Origin: JBBQQK01 sp038216025
GTDB taxonomy: Bacteria; Patescibacteriota; UBA1384; XYA2-FULL-43-10; 1-14-0-10-43-13
Assembly (NCBI GenBank): GCA_038216025.1
Contig: JBBQQK010000031.1
Location: 1-11,165 of the forward strand
Direction: 5' to 3'
Length of the DNA: 11,165 nucleotides
The position numbers and the translations under genes are program-made. The notes under the pieces were generated by a model that searched no databases, was not told where the DNA came from, and was given only the letters and a program-made list of their open reading frames with translations. This document shows, piece by piece, positions 5,795-11,165 of the stretch (the first letter of the stretch is position 1; every line of letters starts with the position of its first letter).

Positions 5795-7135
5795 TTATAT
5801 CATCAATCTATCTTCAAGCATCTCATAGCTCTCTTCTCCACTAAACAAGCCGTACTTCTGCCAGACTTTTTCACGCTCGCGGTATTTGTGATCGTATATC
5901 GAGTAATTACCTGCAAATTTTTCAGGTGTCAAATTGAACATCAGAGCGTTCGCCCCCGCCAACAACCCTCTATGCCTTCCGTTCTCGGGATCAAGCGTCT
6001 CCAAAGCGGTGGTCACAGGGATTTTCACTTCAGGCATTAGAAACCGTGCCACTGCAATATATTTCAAGAACAATTCGATGCTTTCAGCACTATTTAATGC
6101 TCGCTGAGGTTTCTTCTCGTCTTGACGAGCTAAACCAAAGGGCACAAAACCAGAACCCTCTTCTCCTCCTCTTTCCAAGGGAGTATTGGACGATGGAATA
6201 AATGGACCCGCAGATATCATGGGGAGTCCCAATTTCTTAATAACCAACAAGTCATAGGCTAGATCTTGAGTTGTTTGTCCGGGAAGCCCCACAAGATTCC
6301 CGCTTGCCATGTAGTAACCAATATTTATTTGGTCCCTCAAACATTGCATCCTGGCGTTCAATTTATGCTTGGGATGCATTTTTTCATAGAGGAGAGAATT
6401 CGACGTCTCAAACCTATACAACGATCCGCTCGCCCCGGCCTTATATGCTTTCTCGTAAAATCCCTTGCTCCTCTCGCCTACCGAAATAAAGACAAACACT
6501 CGCATTTGACGCTTAATTTCCTTTATTATCCGAATGATTTTAGCGTCCGTGTAATAAGAATCTTCCCCGCTTTGCAAAACTAAAAGCTTGTAACCTTCTT
6601 CATCAACAGCCGTCTTCGTTGTATTCACGATCTCACCTTCGGTCATCCGATAGCGCTCGATTTCATTGTTATCTCGTCTTATGCCGCAGTATAGACAATT
6701 ATTTTTGCAATAATTTGAAAACTCGATAATGCCATGAATGCAGACAAAATCCTCAATTCTTTCTTTTCTGATCGAATTTGCCTCTGCGTATAGTGTCTCT
6801 AAATTGTCTTTACCCTTTAAATTCAGGAGATATTCTATCTCAGAAATGCTTAAATTATGATTGCCGCTTCTTACCTTGATTATAATTTTCTTGAATTCCA
6901 GAGATAATTTTGAGACATCGACGGGGTGATAGTGATCTTCAAGAAGCTTGATTATTTCACGAGCATCTTCCTCCGAAATGGATTTTACGGCCCGGTCGGT
7001 TGCATACAGTACCCAATCACCAACTTTGGCATCCAAAACAAGCCCTAGCTCTATCTGGGCCGTCCTAGAACTATTCTGAACGGTTGCCCGCCCATTTTTA
7101 ATTGATTTGATTTTTCCTGGAATAGTTAAACACAT
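5795..7135 (-). CDS. HypC-HydE fusion: hydrogenase Fe-cofactor chaperone joined to radical SAM maturase
   Basis: One open frame of 446 residues holds two maturation proteins. Residues 1-67 are HypC: MCLTIPGKI with Cys2, which in HypC carries the Fe(CN)2CO unit, then 'KVGDWVLYATDRAV' and an acidic helix. The usual 'VHxGFA' is replaced by 'YATDRA', so the conserved His and Gly are missing. Residues about 78-446 are HydE, full length for the family: 'GIIEFSNYCKNNCLYCGIRR' holds the SAM-cluster cysteines C143, C147 and C150, followed by 'LQSGED', 'GLPGQT', 'GPFIPSSNTPL' and 'TALETLDPENGRHRGLLAGA'. HydE works on the iron-cysteine carbonyl/cyanide intermediate of the [FeFe] H-cluster; HypC belongs to the [NiFe] pathway. 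No hydrogenase, HydF, HydG or other Hyp gene is in the window. Start: MCL is the invariant HypC N-terminus; no clear ribosome binding site precedes it. Confidence 0.92.
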   Translation of the reverse strand: MCLTIPGKIKSIKNGRATVQNSSRTAQIELGLVLDAKVGDWVLYATDRAVKSISEEDAREIIKLLEDHYHPVDVSKLSLEFKKIIIKVRSGNHNLSISEIEYLLNLKGKDNLETLYAEANSIRKERIEDFVCIHGIIEFSNYCKNNCLYCGIRRDNNEIERYRMTEGEIVNTTKTAVDEEGYKLLVLQSGEDSYYTDAKIIRIIKEIKRQMRVFVFISVGERSKGFYEKAYKAGASGSLYRFETSNSLLYEKMHPKHKLNARMQCLRDQINIGYYMASGNLVGLPGQTTQDLAYDLLVIKKLGLPMISAGPFIPSSNTPLERGGEEGSGFVPFGLARQDEKKPQRALNSAESIELFLKYIAVARFLMPEVKIPVTTALETLDPENGRHRGLLAGANALMFNLTPEKFAGNYSIYDHKYREREKVWQKYGLFSGEESYEMLEDRLMI

Positions 7136-7221
7136 GTTAGTTTTAAAGTTATCAAGTTAGAAGCACAAAGTAAACGCAAAAACTATTGATCCATGCAGTT
7201 ACACCAATCACTGATTGACCT

Positions 7222-7233
7222 AATTGGCCAATT
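7222..7233. repeat. 12-bp palindrome in the hypC-hydE upstream region
   Basis: AATTGGCCAATT is a perfect palindrome, preceded by CAATC-ACT-GATTG (7205-7217), a second small inverted repeat. Before the IS inserted, both would have lain just upstream of the HAF gene promoter as well, so they could be an operator of the divergent promoter region. No protein can be assigned. Confidence 0.35.
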
Positions 7234-7238
7234 TGCTA
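7232..7238. repeat. Target site duplication, left copy
   Basis: TTTGCTA directly precedes the TGT end of the insertion sequence and recurs directly after its ACA end at 8552-8558. The shared string is ATTTGCTAT if one base of each IS end is counted. Confidence 0.8.
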
Positions 7239-7287
7239 TGTTGCAAGTCAGCAAAATGTTCTACTTAACTATTCAGCAATATGTTCT
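7239..7287. repeat. Left terminal inverted repeat of the IS
   Basis: It starts TGTTGCAAG and then has TCAGCAAAATGTTCT (7248-7262) and TCAGCAATATGTTCT (7273-7287), 14 of 15 bases identical and 25 bases apart. The second copy runs into the inner 15-bp repeat GTTCTCGGAAAGAGG. Confidence 0.8.
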
Positions 7288-7307
7288 CGGAAAGAGGAAT
7301 CTAGTTG

Positions 7308-8453
7308 TTAATTTTTTAAAGTTTTTCTTTTAATTTCGAGGGTACAAATTAGCTCATCCATGTGCCAGACTCTGATCGACCTTTCGGGTAGGATATGCAG
7401 ATCAACTCTGTATCCGGTCATATTCTTTCCATTTGGAATGATGTAAATTTGGCCTTGGTAACTAAACTCATTACATTTATCTACAACTCTGGTATCTTTA
7501 ATACAGAAGATGTCGTCGAGGCATTTTTCTACTGGGAGCGGTGTAAATCCATTTGGATCAAACCGCTCTTTCGGTGTCTTGTGAGTTGTACGATTTACAT
7601 GTTTTTCGTTGTACCAATCAACAAACTGATTTAGCTTTTTTTGCAGCACATGCATCGGGATATGGCTTGGATCATCGGCAATATCTTCAATCAATCTCCC
7701 TTGAATAAATCTGAACAATCTTTCAATCTTGCCCTTGCCCTGAGGCTCATAGGGTTTATGGGTAATATGAGTGATTCCTAGTTCTCTACAAGACTTAGTA
7801 ATATTACTTTCGTACTCCTCTTGGCTGTGGTGCTGATAGTAGCTTTTAGCGTGTCTAATGACTTTAAAGAAACTGGCATTATCTGTGTACAGGAGCTTAA
7901 AAACACCATATTTCTCAACTGTCTCTCTAATCATATTCATGTTGGCCTCAGCACTGTCATGGAGAGTAAATTTGGCATGAAGTATGTATCTTGAATAATC
8001 ATCTAAAAGAAGGATTAAACATAGTCTTTTTCCATTTCTCCAGTATCCCCAAGTCGTATCCATCTGTACTAAATCACCTGGTTTTTCTGCCTCAAATCGA
8101 CTTCTAACTTTTCTCTGAGGTGCCGGACAGATTAGCAAATTTTCCTTGTTCAATATCCGCCAAACTGATGATTGGGATATTTTTCTTTCATACTTATCAC
8201 TTGCGATTTCGCTTATCCATTGGCAGTTAAATGAAGCTTTTGATTTCTTTAAATCAACGATAAATTGTTTAACTTCGGGATCTATTCTATTCCAGGCAAA
8301 CCTTTTATTCGGAGGCCTGGGGAGCTGCTTTAAGAGACGTCTAACATGCTGTGGAGTCTTGTTCAATTCCTTGGCGATGAAGTTGGTACTAATTTTTCCT
8401 TCTTGATGATATTGTGCAAAATTCTGCAAATCACCATGTTGCTCAAAGGTCAT
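7308..8453 (-). CDS. IS481-like DDE transposase
   Basis: The 381-residue protein has an N-terminal helix-turn-helix (about residues 18-45, 'STNFIAKELNKTPQHVRRLL') and a second helical DNA-binding region (about 57-105). An rve integrase core follows, with catalytic D132 ('QMDTTWG'), D191 ('YTDNASF') and E244 ('PQGKGKIERLF'). The C-terminal part includes 'WYNEKHVNRTTHKTPKERFD', typical of this superfamily, and a small beta domain at about 320-375. All catalytic residues are present and the frame is intact, so it is probably active. A weak ribosome binding site AAAGGA precedes the ATG. It lies wholly within the IS defined by the terminal repeats. It cuts and joins the element ends. Confidence 0.92.
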   Translation of the reverse strand: MTFEQHGDLQNFAQYHQEGKISTNFIAKELNKTPQHVRRLLKQLPRPPNKRFAWNRIDPEVKQFIVDLKKSKASFNCQWISEIASDKYERKISQSSVWRILNKENLLICPAPQRKVRSRFEAEKPGDLVQMDTTWGYWRNGKRLCLILLLDDYSRYILHAKFTLHDSAEANMNMIRETVEKYGVFKLLYTDNASFFKVIRHAKSYYQHHSQEEYESNITKSCRELGITHITHKPYEPQGKGKIERLFRFIQGRLIEDIADDPSHIPMHVLQKKLNQFVDWYNEKHVNRTTHKTPKERFDPNGFTPLPVEKCLDDIFCIKDTRVVDKCNEFSYQGQIYIIPNGKNMTGYRVDLHILPERSIRVWHMDELICTLEIKRKTLKN

Positions 8454-8503
8454 TTTTTTCCTTTCGATGACCCTCTTTCCGAGAACTCCCTAGCATACCA
8501 AAC

Positions 8504-8551
8504 GAACATTTAGCTGACTAGTTATGGGAACATTATAGCTGAATGATTACA
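8504..8551. repeat. Right terminal inverted repeat of the IS
   Basis: Read inward on the - strand it starts TGTAATCAT, then TCAGCTATAATGTTC (8542-8528) and TCAGCTAAATGTTC (8517-8504), again 25 bases apart. Unlike the left end, an extra 17 bases separate it from the inner repeat at 8472-8486, so the two ends are not equivalent. Confidence 0.8.
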
Positions 8552-8558
8552 TTTGCTA
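8552..8558. repeat. Target site duplication, right copy
   Basis: TTTGCTA follows the ACA end of the IS and matches 7232-7238 exactly. The -35 box of the next gene starts at the very next base. Confidence 0.8.
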
Positions 8559-8590
8559 TTGACAAATTAGAGAATTAATTGTAATATAAT
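8559..8590 (+). promoter_or_regulatory. Promoter of the HAF-repeat gene
   Basis: TTGACA (8559-8564) is followed after 17 bases by TAATAT (8582-8587); a perfect TATAAT (8585-8590) overlaps it but with a 20-base spacer. The IS ends eight bases upstream, so the core promoter survived while any upstream sites were displaced by 1.3 kb. Confidence 0.6.
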
Positions 8591-8629
8591 GGGTTTGCAG
8601 CATAGCTAGCAAACAAAAGGAGCAATTTG

Positions 8630-9604
8630 ATGAAACTGGCTCTAACCATCATTCTCATCACTATGACTTGCTTCAGTGCAGTCCGGGCTGATTTCTATCA
8701 GCTAATTGTTTACCCTACCCTCGGAGGAGCAAGCTCCTTTGGCATGGGAATCAACGACGCAGCTTCAATTGTGGGACAGTCGGAGCTGGCAGATAACACA
8801 CCTCAAGCCTTCTTTGGTGATAGTCAAGGACAAATTCAGAAAATTCCGATGGTCTAGGCCAACGATATCAACAACGCCGGACAGATCGCTGGCGCATATT
8901 GCCACATTGAATCGAATCGTCCATGCGTATATTCACTTAGCAAAGGACGTCCACAGGTGGATCTGGATCATCAAGGATTTCTATCTGCTATCAACGAGAA
9001 AGGTCAGACCGTTGGCTCCGCCCTAAAACAGGTGCAGTATTGCACCTTTCCCTACCCGGCACCCTGGAAACAGAACGGAAAAATTGATGCTGTTGGCCGT
9101 GAAAGGGGCAACGGAATAGATATCAATGAAAACGGAGCCTTCACGGCTTGCTCAGTTGATCGAAATGGCAACAATGTAGCAATTATGATCAACGGTACCA
9201 GAAAGTCTGTGATCTGTGGAGGCTATGCTACAGGCATCAACAATAAGATGCAGGTTGTAGGATATTCACAGATGAGCACCTACGTACAGCCATGGGTATG
9301 GACAGAGAAATATGGCACCAAAAACATTCCGACTCTTGCCCCAGGCAAATCGGCCTTCCCCAGCAAGATAAACGATGCAAGCACAGCTGTCGGCTGGGCC
9401 GAAGACGAAAACGGAAGCAGTGTTGGAGTCATCTGGAAAGGCAACTGCATCATCAGAGCCGACGATCTGATGTCAGATGACGATCGGTCTCGCTATCAGA
9501 TTATAGCCGTCAATGACCTCAACGAACGAGGCGACTTCTGCGGCTCAGTGTATGGCAGTACAGAAAAGGCTACTCGAGCCTTCTTGCTCAAAAAGTTACC
9601 ATAA
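8630..9604 (+). pseudogene. Secreted HAF-repeat protein gene interrupted by an in-frame TAG
   Basis: The frame runs from ATG at 8630 to TAA at 9602-9604, broken only by TAG at 8855-8857 (codon 76). AAAAGGAG at 8615-8622 supports the start over the TTG one codon earlier. Residues 1-20 form a signal peptide ending 'FSAVRA'. The rest carries about seven HAF-type repeats: 'GINDAASIVGQ', 'ANDINNAGQIAG', 'AINEKGQTVGS', 'DINENGAFTA', 'GINNKMQVVGY', 'KINDASTAVGW' and 'VNDLNERGDFCGS'. Such proteins are secreted and probably form a beta-propeller; their role is unknown. Homology continues directly across the stop, so it is a point mutation (CAG to TAG is simplest) or a sequencing error. TAG ends other genes here, so recoding is unlikely. 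By eye the gene is richer in G+C than its neighbours, which suggests transfer. Confidence 0.85.
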
Positions 9605-9615
9605 CTTAGCGATCA

Positions 9616-9646
9616 AACCCCGCTTGGCGATATGCCAGGCGGGGTT
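9616..9646 (+). terminator. Terminator of the HAF-repeat gene
   Basis: A 13-bp stem (AACCCCGCTTGGC, loop GATAT, GCCAGGCGGGGTT, with one G-T pair) follows the stop by 11 bases and is followed by CTTTC. It is unusually G+C-rich for this window, in keeping with the gene it serves. Confidence 0.85.
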
Positions 9647-9705
9647 CTTTCATATTTATTACAATTTCTCCCCCTACGTTAGGAGACAGGATGCGCATAA
9701 ACCAT

Positions 9706-9737
9706 CTATGTTGTATATTAATTATAATGCAACATAG
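9706..9737. repeat. Inverted repeat in the 250-base gap after the HAF gene
   Basis: CTATGTTG, 16 AT-rich bases, CAACATAG is a perfect 8-bp inverted repeat. No T run follows, so it is not a standard terminator. The rest of 9647-9797 holds no gene or RNA that I can recognise. Confidence 0.35.
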
Positions 9738-9797
9738 TAAAGCATGGTACGCGTCTTCCAAAACCTCTTCGATATTCTTTGGGAATCAGGAAAAGAG

Positions 9798-9839
9798 ATA
9801 AAAAAAATAGCCGCACAACCATTTGATCATGCGGCTATT
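9798..9839 (-). terminator. Terminator of the 9857-10297 unit
   Basis: On the - strand AATAGCCGCA, 14-base loop, TGCGGCTATT is followed by a run of T. The 10-bp stem begins 18 bases after the stop of the cold-shock-like frame, which supports that frame being part of a real transcription unit. Confidence 0.85.
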
Positions 9840-9856
9840 GAGTAATTACGATGCAA

Positions 9857-10057
9857 CTACCAGCTCAACAGTTTCACGTCTATCAGCTTCTCCTCCTCGG
9901 GCAGATCGTGTGACTTCACTATATCCATGGCGATTTGCTTAGCATCCCGTTTCAAAACAAATCTTACTTTCATCCCGGGCTCGACCTTATCTACCTCCAT
10001 TGGACTAAAGTCTTTATTGTCCCAAAAGGCATTTCGATCGATATAGAACTCGCTCAT
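9857..10057 (-). CDS. Cold-shock-like (OB-fold) small protein, possibly the 3' part of an interrupted gene
   Basis: The frame from the first ATG gives 66 residues: 'SEFYIDRNAFWD', then 'VEPGMKVRFVLKRDAKQIAM' and 'DIV'. This resembles the second half of a cold-shock domain (F-[VI]-x-R-x-F ... G-x-x-V-x-F ... A-x-x-[IV]), a nucleic-acid-binding OB fold. The protein-like sequence continues upstream of this ATG in the same frame ('VTGYIFTSPDAPDL'), which would supply a strand of the fold, back to the TAA at 10103-10105 that ends the membrane protein gene. No start codon or ribosome binding site lies in that stretch, and none precedes the ATG at 10057. So the domain is either translated as a fragment, reached by readthrough, or left by a nonsense mutation. 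The family assignment is tentative. Confidence 0.5.
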   Translation of the reverse strand: MSEFYIDRNAFWDNKDFSPMEVDKVEPGMKVRFVLKRDAKQIAMDIVKSHDLPEEEKLIDVKLLSW

Positions 10058-10102
10058 AAGATCCGGCGCATCTGGAGATGTGAAGATATACCCAGTGACA
10101 CT

Positions 10103-10297
10103 TTAATGTTTCAGTATCCAGTAATCTGGAGCTGCTAGCTCAGAGGCTGTTTTGATTAAGCGCTGGGCTTCGTTCTCTCTCCGGACCTCTTCTTGGCTTT
10201 TGCCTGTGGCCAAAAAAGTGAAAAAACCCGAACCAATAAGAAATAACACGAAAGCTACAAAGACAAGCTGAAAATCGATCTTACCAATCTTTCTCAT
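10103..10297 (-). CDS. Small single-pass membrane protein
   Basis: This 64-residue protein begins MRKIGKIDF, with one membrane helix at about residues 9-31 ('LVFVAFVLFLIGSGFFTFLA') and a charged helical tail ('EEVRRENEAQRLIKTASELA') ending 'DYWILKH'. The start at 10297 is chosen over an ATG 10 codons earlier because GGAGG (10310-10306) lies 8 bases upstream of it. The positive N-terminus predicts an outward-facing tail. The TAA stop is followed in the same frame by the cold-shock-like sequence, so the two may once have been a single membrane-anchored protein. No family recognised. Confidence 0.65.
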   Translation of the reverse strand: MRKIGKIDFQLVFVAFVLFLIGSGFFTFLATGKSQEEVRRENEAQRLIKTASELAAPDYWILKH

Positions 10298-10351
10298 AAC
10301 CAAATCCTCCAACCGATCGGTGTACACTTTAAGAGTGTCAAGTTGCAGTTT

Positions 10352-10379
10352 AGTATATTCTTGATATTTTTTCTATAAA
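10352..10379 (-). promoter_or_regulatory. Promoter of the membrane protein / cold-shock-like unit
   Basis: On the - strand TTTATA (10379-10374), 16 bases, TATACT (10357-10352). The leader of about 48 bases contains ACACT-TTAAG-AGTGT (10324-10338), a small inverted repeat that may be a binding site. Confidence 0.45.
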
Positions 10380-10389
10380 TTGATAAAAT
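10361..10389 (+). promoter_or_regulatory. Promoter of the winged-helix regulator
   Basis: TTGATA (10361-10366), 17 bases, TAAAAT (10384-10389). It overlaps the divergent - strand promoter, so the two would compete for polymerase. Confidence 0.55.
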
Positions 10390-10400
10390 ATAAGAAATAA

Positions 10401-10417
10401 TTAAACTAAAAGTTTAA
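10401..10417. promoter_or_regulatory. Inverted repeat just before the regulator start codon
   Basis: TTAAACT, AAA, AGTTTAA is a perfect 7-bp inverted repeat ending 2 bases before the ATG. It replaces a ribosome binding site. It could be an operator for self-regulation or an mRNA hairpin near the start. Confidence 0.45.
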
Positions 10418-10419
10418 AA

Positions 10420-10869
10420 ATGCTGTTGGATTCCAGTCCAAAACTAGACGAATTAATCGTTGAATTGTTAGCAGATAAACCATCGCTGCAAGCTGCTAAT
10501 ATTCAGGATCAGTTATTAACTGATGGCAAAGAGTTCACCATCCAAGCCATCTACAAAGCACTTCGGCTTTTGGAAAACGGCGGAGTAGTTGTTAAACATA
10601 AAAAGAAATACGCCCTCCGCTTGTCGTGGGTCACGGATATCGAAAATTTAGCAAAAGACGCATCTGCTAACTATACAAAACGAGCAGTAATCTCGCTTCC
10701 CAAGAAACAACAAAAGGTCATATGGCACTATAATAGCCTATTAACGCTCAATAATTTCTGGTCTCAAATATTGCTTTTGCTGATCAACAAATCAGAAACC
10801 CATACTCTTTTGACCTGGATGCCTCATTCAGGCGCTGTCGCTCAACTCTCTAAAATTCTAAATTTCTAA
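10420..10869 (+). CDS. Winged helix-turn-helix protein, probable transcriptional regulator
   Basis: The 149-residue protein has a winged helix at about residues 8-68: helices 'LDELIVELLADKPSLQAANI' and 'FTIQAIYKALRLLENGGVVV', then the wing 'KHKKKYALRLSW'. A second, mostly helical region follows ('WVTDIENLAKDASANY', then 'PKKQQKVIWHYNSLLTLNNF'). It ends 'SGAVAQLSKILNF'. The layout suggests a DNA-binding regulator with a ligand- or partner-binding C-terminal part. The C-terminal region looks short and its last residues come from AT-rich DNA near an IS remnant, so the end may be truncated or replaced. No ribosome binding site is seen; the promoter and inverted repeat directly upstream suggest self-regulation. 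The family is not resolved further. Confidence 0.65.
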   Translation: MLLDSSPKLDELIVELLADKPSLQAANIQDQLLTDGKEFTIQAIYKALRLLENGGVVVKHKKKYALRLSWVTDIENLAKDASANYTKRAVISLPKKQQKVIWHYNSLLTLNNFWSQILLLLINKSETHTLLTWMPHSGAVAQLSKILNF

Positions 10870-10896
10870 AATATTTGACCCTATAAAATAAAAATC

Positions 10897-10919
10897 ACTC
10901 ACTTTCTTGGTGAGTTTTT
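10897..10919 (+). terminator. Terminator after the winged-helix gene
   Basis: ACTCAC, loop TTTCTTG, GTGAGT, then TTTTG. The 6-bp stem is short but well placed, 27 bases after the stop codon. Confidence 0.6.
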
Positions 10920-10987
10920 GTTGTTTTGGAGTATTTTTATCGTTTTCTTGAGTTTTTAATCTCAAATGGGCACAGATATCCCTTGAG

Positions 10988-11165
10988 CTAGGTAATCATA
11001 GCTGATCTGATCTCTGTGACCTTAATCAATCTTTTTAGATTGTAAGCGATAGCTTGAGCAAAGGCTTGGAATTGAACTTTGGCTTGTCCTCTGTATTTGG
11101 CTCTCCTGCTGATCTTTGAAAAATTGCATTCATTAGGCATTCGTAATTTTGATATGAATTTATCG
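10988..11165 (-). CDS. Transposase, C-terminal end (IS1182/IS5-like), partial at window edge
   Basis: On the - strand an open frame enters from the right edge and ends at TAG (10990-10988), giving 58 residues. It contains 'CNFSKISRRAKYRGQAKVQF' followed by 'QAFAQAIAYNLKRLIKV'. The pattern R-Y-R-G-x-A-K-V-x-x-Q-A-F-x-x-A-I-A-Y-N-L-K-R is the closing helix region of DDE transposases of the IS1182/IS5 group. The catalytic core lies outside the window, so completeness cannot be judged. The element's end should lie in 10925-10985; no terminal repeat can be defined from one end only. Confidence 0.8.
   Translation of the reverse strand, partial: DKFISKLRMPNECNFSKISRRAKYRGQAKVQFQAFAQAIAYNLKRLIKVTEIRSAMIT

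Larger units (their letters stand above)
7239..8551 (-). mobile_element. IS481-like insertion sequence, 1313 bp, complete
   Basis: The element begins TGT and ends ACA, is flanked by 7-bp direct repeats TTTGCTA, and encodes one DDE transposase on the - strand. Both ends carry two copies of TCAGC-(A/T)n-ATGTTC spaced 25 bases apart, forming imperfect inverted repeats of about 48 bp. A further perfect 15-bp inverted pair GTTCTCGGAAAGAGG lies inside (7283-7297 and 8472-8486). TGT ends, a 7-bp duplication and a single rve-domain transposase suit the IS481 family or a close unclassified relative. Intact ends, an intact gene and a perfect duplication indicate recent insertion. Confidence 0.88.

Noticed and set aside
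5789..6583. Several + strand open frames opposite the HypC-HydE gene
   Set aside because: They are complementary-strand shadows of a well-recognised coding sequence and have no domain or ribosome binding site.
7239..7287. CRISPR-like array suggested by the repeated TCAGC...ATGTTC units
   Set aside because: There are only two units per side, they are inverted between the two sides, and they coincide with the IS ends.
8630..9604. TAG recoded as an amino acid in this genome
   Set aside because: TAG serves as the terminal stop of the response regulator and of the 90-codon gene, each followed closely by a terminator.
9513..9737. Open frame overlapping the end of the HAF gene
   Set aside because: It is in another frame, passes through the G+C-rich terminator stem and shows no protein-like features.
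10298..10327. Earlier ATG at 10327 as start of the small membrane protein
   Set aside because: The GGAGG site lies between the two candidates, 8 bases before the ATG at 10297, and would be inside the gene if the earlier start were used.

Overview
The window is AT-rich, uses the standard bacterial code (TAA, TAG and TGA all end intact-looking genes), and looks like a chromosomal segment of a small-genome bacterium, most likely from the Patescibacteria/CPR. That guess rests on the style of the type IV pilus genes (short PilN/PilO-like proteins, and a PilX-like protein with the 'AYYSAESGIEEG'-type N-terminus) and on many compact hairpin terminators between short transcription units. No taxonomic marker gene is present, so this is inference.

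Left part (1-3500): the end of a type IV pilus assembly operon on the + strand (partial pilN, pilO, and a small membrane protein ending in 'ENPFKPY') meets a - strand pair across a perfect bidirectional terminator. The pair encodes a PilX-like minor pilin and a stand-alone CheY-type response regulator. The pilin gene has an apparently leaderless promoter and a run of eight G in its coding strand. A divergent 90-codon orphan gene follows, with a strong promoter, an operator-like inverted repeat and a leader hairpin.

Middle part (3500-7140): a two-gene - strand operon encodes a Fic-domain AMP-transferase-like protein (N-terminal inhibitory motif, C-terminal winged helix) and an unrecognised 284-residue partner. 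Its promoter has an 11-bp tandem repeat spanning the -10 and spacer. Next come tRNA-Glu(CTC) with an encoded CCA, and the most striking gene of the window: one reading frame that fuses HypC (the [NiFe]-hydrogenase Fe(CN)2CO chaperone) to HydE (the [FeFe]-hydrogenase radical SAM maturase).

Right part (7140-11165): a complete IS481-like insertion sequence (7239-8551), with TGT...ACA ends, paired 25-bp-spaced terminal repeats and a 7-bp target duplication, sits one base upstream of the -35 box of a secreted HAF-repeat gene. That gene is broken by an in-frame TAG. Beyond it lies a - strand membrane protein gene whose TAA stop is followed in the same frame by a cold-shock-like open frame, so this may be a second interrupted gene. 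A divergent winged-helix regulator follows, then the C-terminal end of an IS1182/IS5-like transposase running off the right edge. Two transposases and one or two interrupted genes mark this side as a decaying, accessory-type region.
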